DNA from: Begonia masoniana
Taxonomy: Eukaryota; Streptophyta; Magnoliopsida; Cucurbitales; Begoniaceae
DNA length: 64,000 nt
Assembly: GCA_022432975.1 (NCBI GenBank)
Contig: CM039509.1
Location: 1,853,982-1,917,981 of the forward strand
Direction: 5' to 3'
Shown here in pieces: positions 1-13,440 of this stretch. The notes under the pieces were generated by a model. It was not told the DNA's origin and did not search any database. It saw nothing but the letters and a program-made list of their open reading frames with translations. The first letter of the stretch is position 1; the number at the start of each line of letters is the position of its first letter. The translations under genes and the position numbers were made by a program.

Positions 1-1411
1 AGAAAGTATAAACACCTTCCCATCTGCGAAGTTCATTGCCAAAATATCATCCTATTCATCTTGCTTCAGATGCACCAATAAAAGCAGCGTCACGATGCCT
101 AACAATGCTTTTCTTGTCCTCCAACGCCCTCAACTCCAACACAAATTTTACTAACTGATTTGGGCGTCATCCGTCCAATGCCTACCATTTTTAAACCCAA
201 ATTCACAAAAATCGAGCCACCCTACGATGCAAAAGAAGATGATTTACATATTATTTCAAGCATAAAGCACAGTTGTGATTGGTGGTGCCATTTTCATTCC
301 TTTCTACACTTGTGCCTTTAAATGTATAAACTTTTGATAAGACAATGTGTCAAAATGCATCACATTCAGATGGAGCTTTTACCAATATAGATTTACCGAT
401 ATAAAAAAGAACTTGGATGGAAGATGACTTTTTTTGCCTTTCTTAAAAAGTGGTCTCTGGACTACTGTTTTGATTTGATGTTGCTTTTTTATTGTTAATG
501 TATCACTTGTGCCGTTGCATATTGAAGCTTCTTGAGAGTCTATCTTAGATGACTTTGTATATTTTCTCATAATACCTCTGAGCTTTAGTTTGATGTTGAA
601 CCGAAGAAAAAGAATGAAAGAAGCACAGTTATTTTTAAATATCTACTTGTGATGCTTCCAGGCATTTGAGAAATGCTTTCAGAATCTACATTATGCGGAA
701 CGGCACGTTGAGCATACAACTGCACATGCAGGAAAAAAAGCATATAAGAAAACTAAGGTATTGAAGTAAACCTTGGGAGTTCCTGTCATCTGTTATGGAG
801 GTAATCTGTTAACTTTCTTACTTGGTTCATAAAGTTCTATCTTTAGCCTGCGTCCACAAGAACTGGCATGATAGCTGGAAAAACTGTGCATACTATCTTA
901 CATTTAGCTGGCTTCTAAATGTGTAGTCAAAAGTAATCAGCCCTGAAAAAGGAGTTTCTATTGTTGTTAATTTCCGCAAGTCTCTCAAATTCTGCTCACC
1001 AAACAGGTCATTGGCTCGAGGAATCCTCACAGTACTGTCAAGGCACTCTTCAAGGCCCTGAACACTGCAAGTGGCTTTTGATAGCCAAATCTTTAAGTGC
1101 ATATGCCATTTTTTTTACAACAAACGGAGTATATTGATGGAAAGCTAATGCAAGAAGAGAGGGGGAGAACCATCCTCAAGAAAATGCAAAGAAATACACT
1201 TAATTTATGGCAACTTCTCTCCAACTAGAATAATAAGCTCATTTAGCAATAGTAAAATGTAGATGCTATATCAATCAACTCGAAATCTCAAAGTTTTCAT
1301 CATTTATAGATCAATTGTCCGTTTTGCAGATTGAAACACCGAAGGTTGTTCATGAGAAGTTCGGCTGGACAGTTTGGAGAAGTACTTGCTATTAGGCCTC
1401 GGGCAATGCAT
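1..1411 (-). other. Exon-like blocks of an unidentified minus-strand gene or pseudogene (partial)
   Basis: Several minus-strand stretches look coding, with plausible splice signals. A short ATG-initiated block lies at about 1411-1306 (contains KYFSKLSSRTSHEQ). A block at 1064-902 follows TTGCAG and ends at GTAAGA (contains ECLDSTVRIPRANDLFGEQ). A block at 719-647 follows TGTGCAG and ends at GTAGAT. A block at about 590-405 contains SSKIDSQEASICNG, and one at about 165-1 contains KFVLELRALEDKKSIV and then, in another frame, DDILAMNFADGKVF. The block nearest the window edge changes frame at about position 65, and I could not join all the blocks in phase, so decay is possible. I do not recognise the family. 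The gene would be divergent from POLD4, with the promoter region between 1412 and 1891. Confidence 0.3.
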
Positions 1412-1891
1412 CCCGATGTGGATGATTCTACTTACTTTCCTCGTTTTTTTTTTTTTTTGGTTTGAGAATTTGTAGAATTGGCATGTCTGTGGAATGAAAT
1501 GGGTGAGCTCAATGCATTGTATTTGTTAGTATGATTGTTTTTTCAGTAAAAGATCATATAACTATTATCACCCATTACACAAATGCTCGTTTTTATGGGA
1601 AAATTTGTTCGAGTGATGCTCCGTGTTTATATTCCGATGCGATGTTTACGTGTTATTTATTCGTCGGTGTAAGTGATTATTGTTTTGACTATTTATAGTT
1701 GTTAATCCACCAGGGAAGAAGATGACAAGTCATATTATGAGATTAGCTTGAAAAATAGACAGGGGCAGGAGTGAAAAACAAAGGAATTATTGGGGGCAAA
1801 ATAGTCATTTACTTCGTCAAACAACTTTAAATTGGCTTCTGGGAGGAGCTGCCGTGGTTTAAATTTCAAATTTGCAGAGACAGAGTGAGAG

Positions 1892-2500
1892 ATGGCGTCG
1901 TCAGGAAGCATGAAGGGCTTCTACAGGCAGAGGAAAACCGGCGGAATCTCCAAAAGCAAAAACCCCTCTAAGCCTTCTTCTTTACCTTCTTCTTCTTCCA
2001 ATAAGTTGAGATCACCGGCAAACTCTGCGACTCTAGACTCCCACACTCCCCAACCTCCTGCCCTAATTTCCCATGGCACCCCCGACATTGAAGGTCAAGC
2101 TCTTATTTCTTGTTTTCGTCTTATGGTTTCACTATATGGTGTTAATTCTCGCTTCTCTCCCTTGTTTTTTTTTTTTTTCTGCCTCGAGATGGATTCCAGG
2201 AAATTTAGGGTTGGGGAATAAGTTTAATGTATTTTACCATTTGCTTCTATGACTACGTCATTCTTAGAGTTCTGAAAATGCATCTTTGTTCGGGTGTCTA
2301 TTTTAGATGATTGCGACCAGCACGAAGAAGTGTTGAGACAGTTTGATCTGAACACGGCGTACGGACCGTGTCTTGGAATGACTAGACTGGCCAGGTGGGA
2401 GCGTGCTTGTCGTCTCAACTTGAACCCTCCCAAAGAAATTGAGTCCTTTTTGAAGGCTACCAAAGTTCAGTCCGAATGCTTATGGGATGGCCGAGTTTGA
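1892..2500 (+). CDS. POLD4: DNA polymerase delta subunit 4 (POLD4/p12-like)
   Basis: Small accessory subunit of the replicative DNA polymerase delta holoenzyme, acting in the nucleus and known in animals to bind PCNA and stabilise the complex. Two exons, 1892-2093 and 2307-2500, join in phase (GAA-G|AT-GAT) to give 131 residues, close to the size of other p12 proteins. The N-terminus is short and basic (KGFYRQRKTGG), where the family carries its PCNA-contacting segment. A Ser/Pro-rich linker follows. The conserved C-terminal core reads LRQFDLNTAYGPCLGMTRLARW and then continues as ERACRLNLNPP, the signature of the family. The intron (2094-2306) has a GT donor and a TTTTAG acceptor. The start is the first ATG after a purine-rich leader. 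No defect is visible. Confidence 0.9.
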
Positions 2501-4868
2501 GGACAGGTTATTACGCTAATATCTCTTAGTTTCAGGATTATGAATGTATTTGTGCTGTTAGGGTAACGATCAGTCAATCTCTGGCTGAAAATCTTCTAAT
2601 CGTTATATGCTTATGAACTTGGAAGATCATGTGGAATCTCTGTTCGTTATGTGCTGTTATCTCTTGTGTTTATGGTGGAGACCTGGTCTTTATGGTTGAA
2701 ATGATGGTTTTGAATTTCCCCAAGTGTGGTTCTAGCAGTATCTTCAATACACTTTCTTTCCAATCCCCGCTCATTTTGAAGAAGAACCATGTAAAAATCA
2801 AAACTTCAATATAATAAGCTGAATCCTTGAAAGAAAAATGGATCTAGTGTTCTTCATTGTTACTGAAATGAATTTAGTGAAAGTTTGAGTTGTGATCTGA
2901 TAGATCACTATTTTTCTTGGTGAAAGATGAAAGAATATAGAACAAATTTATGAGTTATTTACTTCTAGACAAATTTGTTTCCTTCCGAGTAGCTTTTGAC
3001 TGATTTAAACCAAGGGTAATTGGAGATTGCTATAGAATGCATGGGTATTAGATAGAGATGACGAGCCAGCCCGCTCTGGTTCTGTAACAAACTTGGCTCG
3101 TTTAACTTTGGCTTGTAAGCTGGTTTGGGTTGAAATTTTTTTTGGGCTGGTTCGTTAGGTTCGACTCAATCAGCTCGTTTATCATCTTAATTACAAATTA
3201 TTGACAATTAAAAAATATCAACTTAGGTAATATGTGTATAATTTATAATTATGCAATTGTAAAATATATGTAATGATATTTGTGTGATATTTTTGATGAA
3301 ATTTTAAAGGATTGAGTTGAATACAATATAAAATTTAAATAATTTTTTTCTTTGATACATATCATTTTATATATTAATAAAATAATTTTGTTAATTAATT
3401 ATTATATTTTAACATTATAATGACGTATAATTATTATAATTAAATTTTTAAAAAAATATATGTTACATTTATATAAATTAAAAATATTTATGTATGTTTG
3501 GTTTGTTAGACTTGACTCGTTTAACATTGACTTGCTAGTCAGTTTGAGTTAAAATGTTTTTTTGTCCGGCTCATTAGGCTTATCTCGTTAAGCTTGTGAG
3601 GCTCCATTTGTTTAACTTACTAGACTCGGTGAGTTAAATTTTTTCAGATTTGATTCAGTTTTGTCTGATTGGTTCGTTTGTCATCTTTAGTATTAAATTT
3701 CGTCATACATATATTGTGATAGTGTAATGTCTAAGTTTTTCTTTAATAAAACTTGTCTTGTGATCAAAGTTTTGCTTGGGTTGCTCCAAAAAACTTGCAA
3801 CACGACGAAATTTTCAAGAGAAAATTATGAATATTTTATAGGAATCTATGGTGGTCGCGAAGAGATTGGATCATTATGGACGTATCTATAGATACAAATT
3901 GTGCTTGAATTGCAAACTTATTTTGTACTTCGATTTGACACGGCAAATTCTTTTTCTATGCACGTTGTGTTCTTTAGAATTTTCCTCTTAAATTTTCGAT
4001 GTTTGATTCTCATCGAACTATTACAATTTGCATTTATTAAGACGGCCTAAAACAAAAAATAAGACTTCTAAAAGACAACTTGTATTTTTTACATGGGAAG
4101 ATTGTTTAGATTGGAAAGAACATTCTATCGCTTAGATTTTTTGAGTTGCAAATCGAACTATTGTTAAGATATTCAGTATTTGACATAATTAACTATTTTT
4201 AAAAGGTTATAAAATCATGGTTATAGTGATATCTTTTGCACTTCGACAAATGCATGAACGGTTGAAATTTGAGTCAAATGTATGAGATCAGATCCATAAG
4301 GGACATTAGTCCATTATTATTTAAAAAGAAAAGAAGAGTGTGTGATGGGCCAAGTGTTTGTGAAAACGAAAGCAAGAACATAGTTGAGAGGCAGCTTGCA
4401 CCGAGGGATTCCGTCGATCGTAAGACGCGAGCTTTGAACAGGCGTGTTTAGAGGTGACTTTTCTCTTCATGAACAAGCGCAACGATGATTTCTTCATCCT
4501 CATTAATATATAATTCTTAGGTGTTAATAACTAACAACTTTAATCTTTTTGTATTTTGTTTTTATTTTATTAAATATAAATAATTAAAATGAGTTGGATG
4601 TAATGTGAAAAGAAATAGTTACATCGTGATTGACTAGGGCTCGTAGACGACCAAATATCGTCTCAGTCTCAATCATAAACGATGCCGACTAGAGACCATC
4701 AAATGTTGCTTATGAGACATCGTTGACACTTTATGAGAAATCAAAATCTTTATATTCCGAAAAGAGTGTAGTTGCAAAACTAAAATTTAAAAGAATTGAC
4801 AGAAGGTCACTACTAAAAGTGGAACGTGCAGCTTAATTTGACTCAACTTGGAAAAATTTACGAGATCT

Positions 4869-4899
<31 letters not shown>

Positions 4900-5035
4900 G
4901 TTTTTTAAGTTTGATGTTAAAGTATGAACTTATTCGTATTTATATTCACATATTTATATTTAGAAAAACATCTTAGACTAAAAAATGAACAAACGAAATA
5001 ATAATATTATTTTTTGTTAAATTTATCACGAAAAT
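2501..5035. other. AT-rich intergenic region with a degenerate direct repeat
   Basis: No gene was recognised. A block at about 3085-3190 rich in GGCTCGTTTAAC and GGCTGGTTCGTTAGG is repeated in diverged form at about 3505-3680 (GACTCGTTTAAC, CCGGCTCATTAGG), with a very AT-rich stretch between. This looks like an old transposon or terminal-repeat remnant, but no target-site duplication could be fixed. The rest (3700-5035) is AT-rich without a supported feature. Confidence 0.45.
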
Positions 5036-6138
<1,103 letters not shown>

Positions 6139-6143
<5 letters not shown>

Positions 6144-9100
6144 AGAAGCCAAGGCTATGGCAGCTCAGCACCAGCAACAACAACAACTAATTCAACAGCA
6201 AAATCAACAACAGCAACAGAGACAGCAGTATATGCTTCTACAGCAATTCCAGAAGCAACAACAACAACAACAACAAGCTCACCAACAGGCTTCTGCGATT
6301 TCTCGCTTTCCTTCTAACATCGATGCTCATTTACGCCCTCCGGGCCTCCCCCACCGCCCTGGCCCCATCAATCTCCACCAAAACCCTAACCCTAACCCTC
6401 CCAACTCTCTCCCCTCTTTCCATCCAAACCCTAATTCCAACCAACCCGCTTCTCAACAGCAGCCCCAGCAGCTGCAGCCACAGCCGCAACAGAGGCCAAT
6501 TCGACCCGGGAATCAGGCCGAGCTACAAATGGCTTACCAGGACGCATGGCGGGTCTGCCACCCTGACTTTAAGAGACCCTTTACTTCCCTCGAGGATGCT
6601 TGCGAGAGGTTCTTCCACACCTATCCTTTAAACTTCCTTACTCGATGCTTTGATTTTCAATTTCAGTTCATGTTCTAATAGTGTTTATTGCTGGAAAAAT
6701 GCCAACTTTCAAACTTTGTAGGTACTTCCCCAGTACCCGTTTTGCTTCTGATTTTTATATTGATTCTGCTCTTTTTGGTTAAGCTTCTTTCAACTTAAAG
6801 TGGTTTTCAAACCATCACTATTTTAAGGTTCCCAGATCAAGATGGAAAAATATTCTGTGGTGGTCATTTCAATATACTGTTAGGATTGCTTGCATGGATT
6901 CAGTCATTAATGGATTGCTGTGTACGTGGAATATATTGTAAGTAAAGAGAGTAGACAGTACTTGTAGAACGTGATGATTCTTGAACTACTCCCTTCAATA
7001 AGCAATTCTTGGCAGCCATGATTTTTCATTCTCTTTTCCTATCTGCAGATTCTGGATGCCCTGAGGTAATAGATATGAATCTTCTATTATTTTCAGAAGA
7101 TTAGAATAACAATTTCTAACATTTCTATTTTTATGAATTATGAACAATGGCAAATAAGATAATAGAATTTACATATTCTCATACGTCTAACTGGAGAGTA
7201 ACTTATATAACATTTTGACTTGAACCTTTTCAGTACCTGTATAACTGGCTGTTTTGATTTTTGAAAGTGCTCCCTACGTATTTAGTTATTTTAGAAAAGA
7301 AACTGAATATATTCAAATAAGGCATTAGAAAAAGGGAAAAGGTGAGAACAGAGAAGGAGTGGAGATGGATTATAGTACAATCATGCCCCAATAACTAGGT
7401 TATTAAAATTTCTCTACTTAAGAGCACGCGGGTTAGAAAGAGTTATGATTGAATTAACTCATTTTAAAATATTTTTTTTATGAGGAGTTTCCTGGAGCGT
7501 AGATGTGGTGCAACAAGATTCAAAACCACCTCACTTTAACATGGCTACGTTAACCCTGCTTCTATTTTTTTTTATCAAGCCAAGTGTCATTTAAATGATT
7601 TTGGAGAACATGGACCATCTTTCCAATTCCATTTTTATAGAATTTGATACATAGTAGAGAGGGTAATGGAGGAAAATTTGAAAGAACAGGGTCATTTCTT
7701 AGCTTTTTGCTTATGGCGGACTTTGGTTTATATAATTAATTGATTTGCATTCCTCTTCCCTGCTATTGGGTTTTCTTCCCTAAAATTTACTCTCAGTCTA
7801 GGTTGAAATTTGATGCTACAGTTCTCATTTGCGATGATGGATTGTTTCTTCTTCTTCTTTTTTTATTTTTTGCTAAAGTTTTTTTTAGTAGGCTAAACCC
7901 CTTTTCCTGTGTTGATATTTAAAATATAAATTTCAGTCTAAATCTAAATTGATTTTGTGTTAATTTTTTCATGGATCTTTGTGTTATCTTATAAATACAG
8001 TCTCGGTTTAGGAGTAGTTGCATTAATACAGTCCAAACAGAAGCAGGCTGGCTGGTATATGTGAGTGAAGAGGGATCCCTGACCATTTTGCTATTGCATT
8101 TATACCTTCTCTTTGGTCTACTGTTATTAAGTAGCTGTGAACAAATAATAGATGGCCTTTTCTCCAATGCCTGCTGTTGTTAGTTATTTTTCTGCCCCTT
8201 AAGGTTTTTATGCTTAATGTTTATTATTTTCTTGTATTTCTTAGATAGTCTTTATTATTTATCTGTATATCTATTAGTCTTGCCACCTCTTAAATTTTCA
8301 ACCAAGCATTTTGGCTCTTTCTTTGGACACACACGTGTGTGTGTGTGTTCAGGCTTCATCGGATATATTTTTGTGGCTTTGCTTCTTATTCCCATGCATT
8401 TAGCCCCCAACTTTTCTTTTGCGAAGGATATATAATATCGAAAGAAGATTACTAAATATTTCAAAATTCTCATTTATCATAGCACCTTTCCAAGTGTGTT
8501 GATTTATTTAATTAGAAGAGAACTTATACCTATTCCATGGCCAGTCAATACTTTATCAAAAGTAGTAAGTATTAGGCTCAGTAGTAAGATATATTTGGCA
8601 TGAAGTTTTGGAATTTGTTTCTTTGGCTTTCCATTTGTGCTCAATCCACTTGATAATTTTGTGCAGGTTGTTGCCATATCATGTGGTGGCCGACTATGAG
8701 GCTGAAGAAGATGATAGAATTCTTGACTCTGATCCCACAGGGCAGATACTTTCTCGCTCACAACAATGGGATCACAACATTGCTGCCAAAGTTGCAGAAT
8801 TTACTGCCACGTTTGAAAAGCAGGCATTGGCCTTCAATCTGATTTCTAGGAAAAGAGCTCTGGGGGAATTTCGTTCTGAAGAGAGGTTGATGATTGAGCA
8901 AGCTCTTCTGCAAGAGGAGAAAAGGGCCATCTTGGAATTGAAAGCAGAGATGGATACAAGGGAAAAAGCGGGACGAGAGGCTCATGAAGCCAAAATGAGA
9001 ATGGCAGCCATGGCACAGTCGAATCCAAATGCTCGAGCTGAAATGATGATTCGAACCCCGATAAGAGCTCGAGCACTTGGGACCCAAGGTGGTGAGGTTC

Positions 9101-9294
9101 CCATCGGACACGATTTGAGCGAGCATGAGCAATTTCACCCGGACGAATTGCCCAACGGATGGGGAACCAATACGCTAAGAGATGACAAGGAACCATCTGA
9201 TGATCTGTTGAACGATGAGGAGACAGCAAATGGGGAGGCCGGGATTCAAGACAGTTGGCGTGAAGTTGGTGAATTCGATCTGAATTCGAGATGA
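6139..9294 (+). CDS. BRIP1/BRIP2-like GLTSCR-domain subunit of plant SWI/SNF
   Basis: Two exons, 6139-6608 and 8667-9294, join as GAG-AG|G-TTG to give 365 residues. The first 120 or so residues are a glutamine-rich, then Asn/Pro-rich low-complexity region. The junction region is the GLTSCR1/BICRA conserved domain, with PDFKRPFTSLEDACERLLPYH, then VVADYEAEEDD and QQWDHNIAAK (about residues 135-235). An acidic C-terminal tail follows. In Arabidopsis, proteins with this domain (BRIP1/2) bind the BRAHMA ATPase and belong to a BRM-associated SWI/SNF chromatin-remodelling complex in the nucleus; animal GLTSCR1 is in the related ncBAF complex. The 2.06-kb intron splits the conserved domain. The start is the ATG at the end of the GA run, because it keeps the Q-rich frame and no upstream in-frame ATG lies outside the repeat. 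Confidence 0.88.
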
Positions 9295-9874
9295 AAAGTT
9301 GGTACAACTTATCCCAAAGCATCATCATGCTTTGCATTTGGGGCTTTGAGTTTGCAGAAGTTCGACTCAATTATCAGGAAAGAAAGATCCAAAGAAAGTG
9401 GTTGAGGACATGAAAATGCGCGATCGACAGCGCAATTGCTGATTCAAGACCTGAGAGGTTGAAAGAAAAAACTCTAGTGGCTAAAGTGCTGATCAGTGTA
9501 GCCAGTATGATTGATGTTATCTTTGTCTAGTCAAAAATTGCTGCATTGCTGCCAAAATTAGTTTGTTAATGGAATAGTCTATTTTGCAGAGCATCTAATA
9601 ATTTTACACATCATGTTGTTTGTGCTTGCATTCCCATAATCAAAACCAAAAATTACTCTTTCAATTTCCAGAACAAACACTTGTCCAGGAATAACCAATC
9701 CTGTAGAAACAAAGATAATGAAAAATCTTTCATCGATCAAACAAACGTACTTGCAGGCTAAACTAAGTATATATCAAGGAAAGAACAACTTGGAGGCAGA
9801 AGTTAGTGTGAAGTTTGGAATCCAAACTTAGAAGAAGAAATCAAGCTCTAAGAATACACAATTCTAAAAAGTGC
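9295..9874. other. Convergent 3' intergenic region
   Basis: This 580-bp gap separates the stop codons of two genes that face each other (BRIP-like on +, coiled-coil protein on -). It must hold both 3' UTRs and polyadenylation sites. I see no further gene. Confidence 0.6.
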
Positions 9875-11677
9875 CTACAAAATATTTGGAAGTTGAGAGT
9901 CCAACCTCAGTTGCATCTCCTTCACCTTCACGCAGAGCTCAGTCTTCTGCTCCTTGTAGCTTTGCAGCAAGAATTCCTTTCCTTCTATCACCTCCTTCAA
10001 TTCTCCTACTTCTTTCTTCAGTAGCTCAATCTTCTCCCTTTCGCATCTTCCTTTCTCCGCTACCTCAAAATTGTTTTCTTCGACCAGATACCCATTTCGA
10101 TGACCATTGCTTGCTTCTCTCGGCCAATTTGAGACCCTTTCAGGCTGTTGATTCGGACCCACATGTGCCACGCAATGATCTGCAATTGCCTTTCGGAGCC
10201 GCTGGATTTCTCCCTCAGAGGCAAACAGTTCTCTGTTTGCATCATCGAGTTGTGACTGCAAATGGGAGGAATTGGCGACCTGGGCGTTCAGTGAATTCTG
10301 CAACTCTAAAATCTGATCTTGCATTTCCAAGATCATGTCATCCCTTCTTTTCAGTTGTTGTCTTAGCTTGTAAATCACCTCGCGCTTACTGAAGATATCA
10401 GAACCAGAATCTGACACGCATGGTGAATCTGAACAATTTGACTGGTGAAATCGTTTAGGAGGTAACTCAAGTCGATCTGGTGAAGACGACCAAATAACGC
10501 CATTTTCTTTGTGGAATTCATGAGTAGGAACCGTCACCAAAGGAAGAGGTCCATCAGATTCACCCAGCATTTGGCCATTGGGTGGGAACTTTATCTTCAT
10601 CATCCCTTCTGTTCCTATATCAAATCAATCTTTAAAACAGTCTCACTGAAACAAAACAACCACCTAAATCGGCTTTTGAAGTAAGATAGTAGCCAGTCAA
10701 CCATTCTATGTATTGAAAAGGAAAGATTAGTGTTTCTATATTCATAATAATCAAGTAAAAGGTACAATTACAGGCTGTACACTATGATTTAGGAGAGGAA
10801 AGATTACTCTATCTAAGGTAGCAACGGTAGCTACCATAGGAAATTAATCTATATAAAAAATAAATAATGTCCTAAGCTTGCTCTAATTTCTTATTCTTAA
10901 TCGCTGCAATTTGAATCTCTGAAAATCATGAGATTCCCATCGCTATGTTACATTGTTCTTCTGGAAATGGCAAAATCTTTGGCAATAAAGATTCAGTAAG
11001 TAGATTCTTGCAAGAAGCATACACACATTGCACATATCAGAAAAAAATAAACTCATAATGGGTTGTCACTTCTGTCTTGTACTTCTTTTCACAAAATTAA
11101 TTTTCTACAGGACCGTTTACCTTTCATATCACACTAAAAATTCAACATTAATGAGCATAAAACTATCAAATATTTGAAGACAGTATGAAAGCATAGTAAA
11201 AAGATACAATATGAAAATCAACAGACAAGGTATTCAACACTACCAGTTTCGATCTAAAGCACAAGGATCATTTAAATTTTGTTTTGTTCACCGCTGATCA
11301 TATATAGATGAAGCACACATTCAAACCTGGCATGCATGTGAAGCAAGCTTCATCGTCTTGCACAAATGAACATGTATTTGAGTGCAAGCGGCAGCCAGAC
11401 GTCTTTCTACGATCAGAAGACATTCCTTTTCCTAAACATTAAGTACATTAAGATTATGTGCTTCATTGAAAATAATAATCAATGTTTTAGACATGATCAG
11501 ACCTGTCCTGGCGGTCTCCTGCGTTTTCGTGTCAAGTAGTTGCTTCAACTTGTAACAAAGACGAAGTGATAAGGTACTTAACAGGGCACCACCTGCAATT
11601 AGAACCCAATTTGGACCATCACCATGGAAATTTCTAGACTTTTGAGCTCTAGGAACCCCAACTGTTCTTGGTGTCAT
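9875..11677 (-). CDS. Plant-specific membrane-anchored coiled-coil protein, function unknown
   Basis: Three exons (11677-11503, 11431-11327, 10614-9875) join in phase to 339 residues. An N-terminal basic segment (MTPRTVGVPRAQKSRNF) is followed by one hydrophobic stretch, WVLIAGGALLSTLSLRL, at about residues 24-41: a signal anchor or single membrane span. Exon 2 encodes a short Cys-containing segment (SGCRLHSN, ACFTCMPG). The last exon has KENGVIWSSSPDRLELPP, a Ser-rich SDSPCVSDSGSDIF stretch, and then long charged heptads (REVIYKLRQQLKRRDDMILE onwards) typical of a coiled coil running to the C-terminus. From memory this is a widespread plant family without an assigned function, so I give no symbol. 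The coiled coil suggests dimerisation or tethering, which is inference. A 5' UTR exon may lie near 13.3-13.4 kb. Confidence 0.85.
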
Positions 11678-13400
11678 TTCAAGAGTCAGGAAGAAGAGGT
11701 CTCCGAAACATTAAGACCTAGATTGGCAGCAGAATGGAGCAAATAAGGGCCCAGAGACAAGCGAACCTAAAACGTCCCAATCAAATTGGTGGGAAAAGGG
11801 GCCTGGCCAAGTGAATAAATAGAAAAAAAATCGCTAATCTTCTACTTTTATTCAATCGATAATGGCACAAAGATAACTGAATTTTACAATTTTTCATTTC
11901 TGCATTAAATATAATGTTCCAACTTATCTTTTTTTGCTAACAATATTGATCTCACTGAATATAAATTATAGCAAGAAGTAACATGAACACACGTTGTCAT
12001 TTAATAAATCCTTCAAATAGGACGAAAGACTATCTCTTCAAACACTTGATACAAAAAAAAAAAGAAAAGAAAAGAGAAGTTCCTTGCACAATATCATGCT
12101 CTAATGCAATGATACTTTGTATTACATACTACATTACAGATACTAAGTTCTCTTTCCAAGCACATTGATATTGATAGTTGTTTTCATAGCTCACCCAGTT
12201 CTACATTTTTTTATTAAGACAAATTTCGATCAACTATGAAATGAAATTAGTAGTAGTATATCTCCATTGTATTTGCTTTGAAACATATTAACATCGTTGG
12301 TATGCCATTCCTTTCATCCCAGGCACAATAGTTTATGGACCTCATAAACCAGCTCCACAGACCAAATAAAGAAGATCGCAGAAATGCGTCCAAAATCTCG
12401 ACGCATACACACAGTTAGAACCACATCCAGCTGTATAGCAAGTAACAGCACGAAATCCTCATCCAAGATACTACATTCAAACAAGTCAAAATAAAATGAA
12501 CTTCTTCCGGCCACATTTCTCGAAAACCTCCATCTCCGTTCACCTTCCACGAATTGTAATTCACTAACTACAACTACAATCTTTTTTCTTTTTTCTTTTT
12601 TCTTTTTTCTTTTTTCTTTTTTCTTTTTTCTTTTTTCTTTTTTCTTTTTTCTTTTTTCTTTTTTCTTTTTTCTTTTTTCTTTTTTCTTTTTTCTTTTTTC
12701 TTTTTTCTTTTTTCTTTTTTCTTTTTTCTTTTTTCTTTTTTCTTTTTTCTTTTTTCTTTTTTCTTTTTTCTTTTTTCTTTTTTCTTTTTTCTTTTTTCTT
12801 TTTTCTTTTTTCTTTTTTCTTTTTTCTTTTTTCTTTTTTCTTTTTTCTTTTTTCTTTTTTCTTTTTTCTTTTTTCTTTTTTCTTTTTTCTTTTTTCTTTT
12901 TTCTTTTTTCTTTTTTCTTTTTTCTTTTTTCTTTTTTCTTTTTTCTTTTTTCTTTTTTCTTTTTTCTTTTTTCTTTTTTCTTTTTTCTTTTTTCTTTTTT
13001 CTTTTTTCTTTTTTCTTTTTTCTTTTTTCTTTTTTCTTTTTTCTTTTTTCTTTTTTCTTTTTTCTTTTTTCTTTTTTCTAGTGCGAACTACACAGCAGAA
13101 TCAGAAAAGTACAAACAAAAAATAAAAGCATTCCGTCCAGGAACATGAAGTCCGTGAGGAAAAAAAAAAAAAACAGAAATCCATAAATCTAATTACTAAT
13201 CATTTGAAATAAAAAAAAAAAAAAACCCAAAAGGTACTGAAAATTGGAGGCACAATCAAATACCAAAACGCATAAAACAGAGAACAAAAAAAAAAAAGAA
13301 GAAGGAAGCAAACCTCGTTTATTCACTCCTCCATTGAAGAGAAGAAGAATAGGGATTTGTAGATTCAGTCACTCATGCTCCCCGAAAAAACTCCGTCTCT

Positions 13401-13436
<36 letters not shown>

Positions 13437-13440
13437 AGGA
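11678..13440 (-). other. Probable 5' UTR, 5' UTR intron and promoter side of the coiled-coil protein gene
   Basis: On the minus strand a leader-like segment at about 13325-13390 ends at a possible donor (CGAG|GTTTGC, about 13313). A possible acceptor GACGTTTTAG|GTTCGC lies at about 11768, just upstream of the coding start. That would make 11.77-13.31 kb a 5' UTR intron containing the CTTTTTT array. A CT/GA run at 13398-13438 marks the likely promoter. No ORF here resembles a known protein. The exon proposal is inference from splice-like signals only. Confidence 0.3.
12581..13079. repeat. (CTTTTTT)n heptanucleotide array, about 71 copies
   Basis: A near-perfect tandem array with a 7-bp period (one C, six T) fills about 499 bp without visible interruption, which suggests recent expansion or active slippage. 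It lies upstream of the coiled-coil protein gene, possibly inside its 5' UTR intron. Relative to that gene's transcript it would read (AAAAAAG)n. Confidence 0.95.

Noticed and set aside
655..760. Plus-strand reading of the same block as an exon (AFEKCFQNLHYAERHVEH)
   Set aside because: The minus-strand reading has a better acceptor and fits the other minus-strand blocks, so the plus reading is probably a shadow.
6381..6399. Interstitial telomere or chromosome end
   Set aside because: Fewer than three units and in frame within an exon; not a telomere array.
12314..12550. 78-codon minus-strand frame upstream of the CTTTTTT array
   Set aside because: It has no recognisable motif and lies in the presumed 5' UTR intron of the coiled-coil protein gene.
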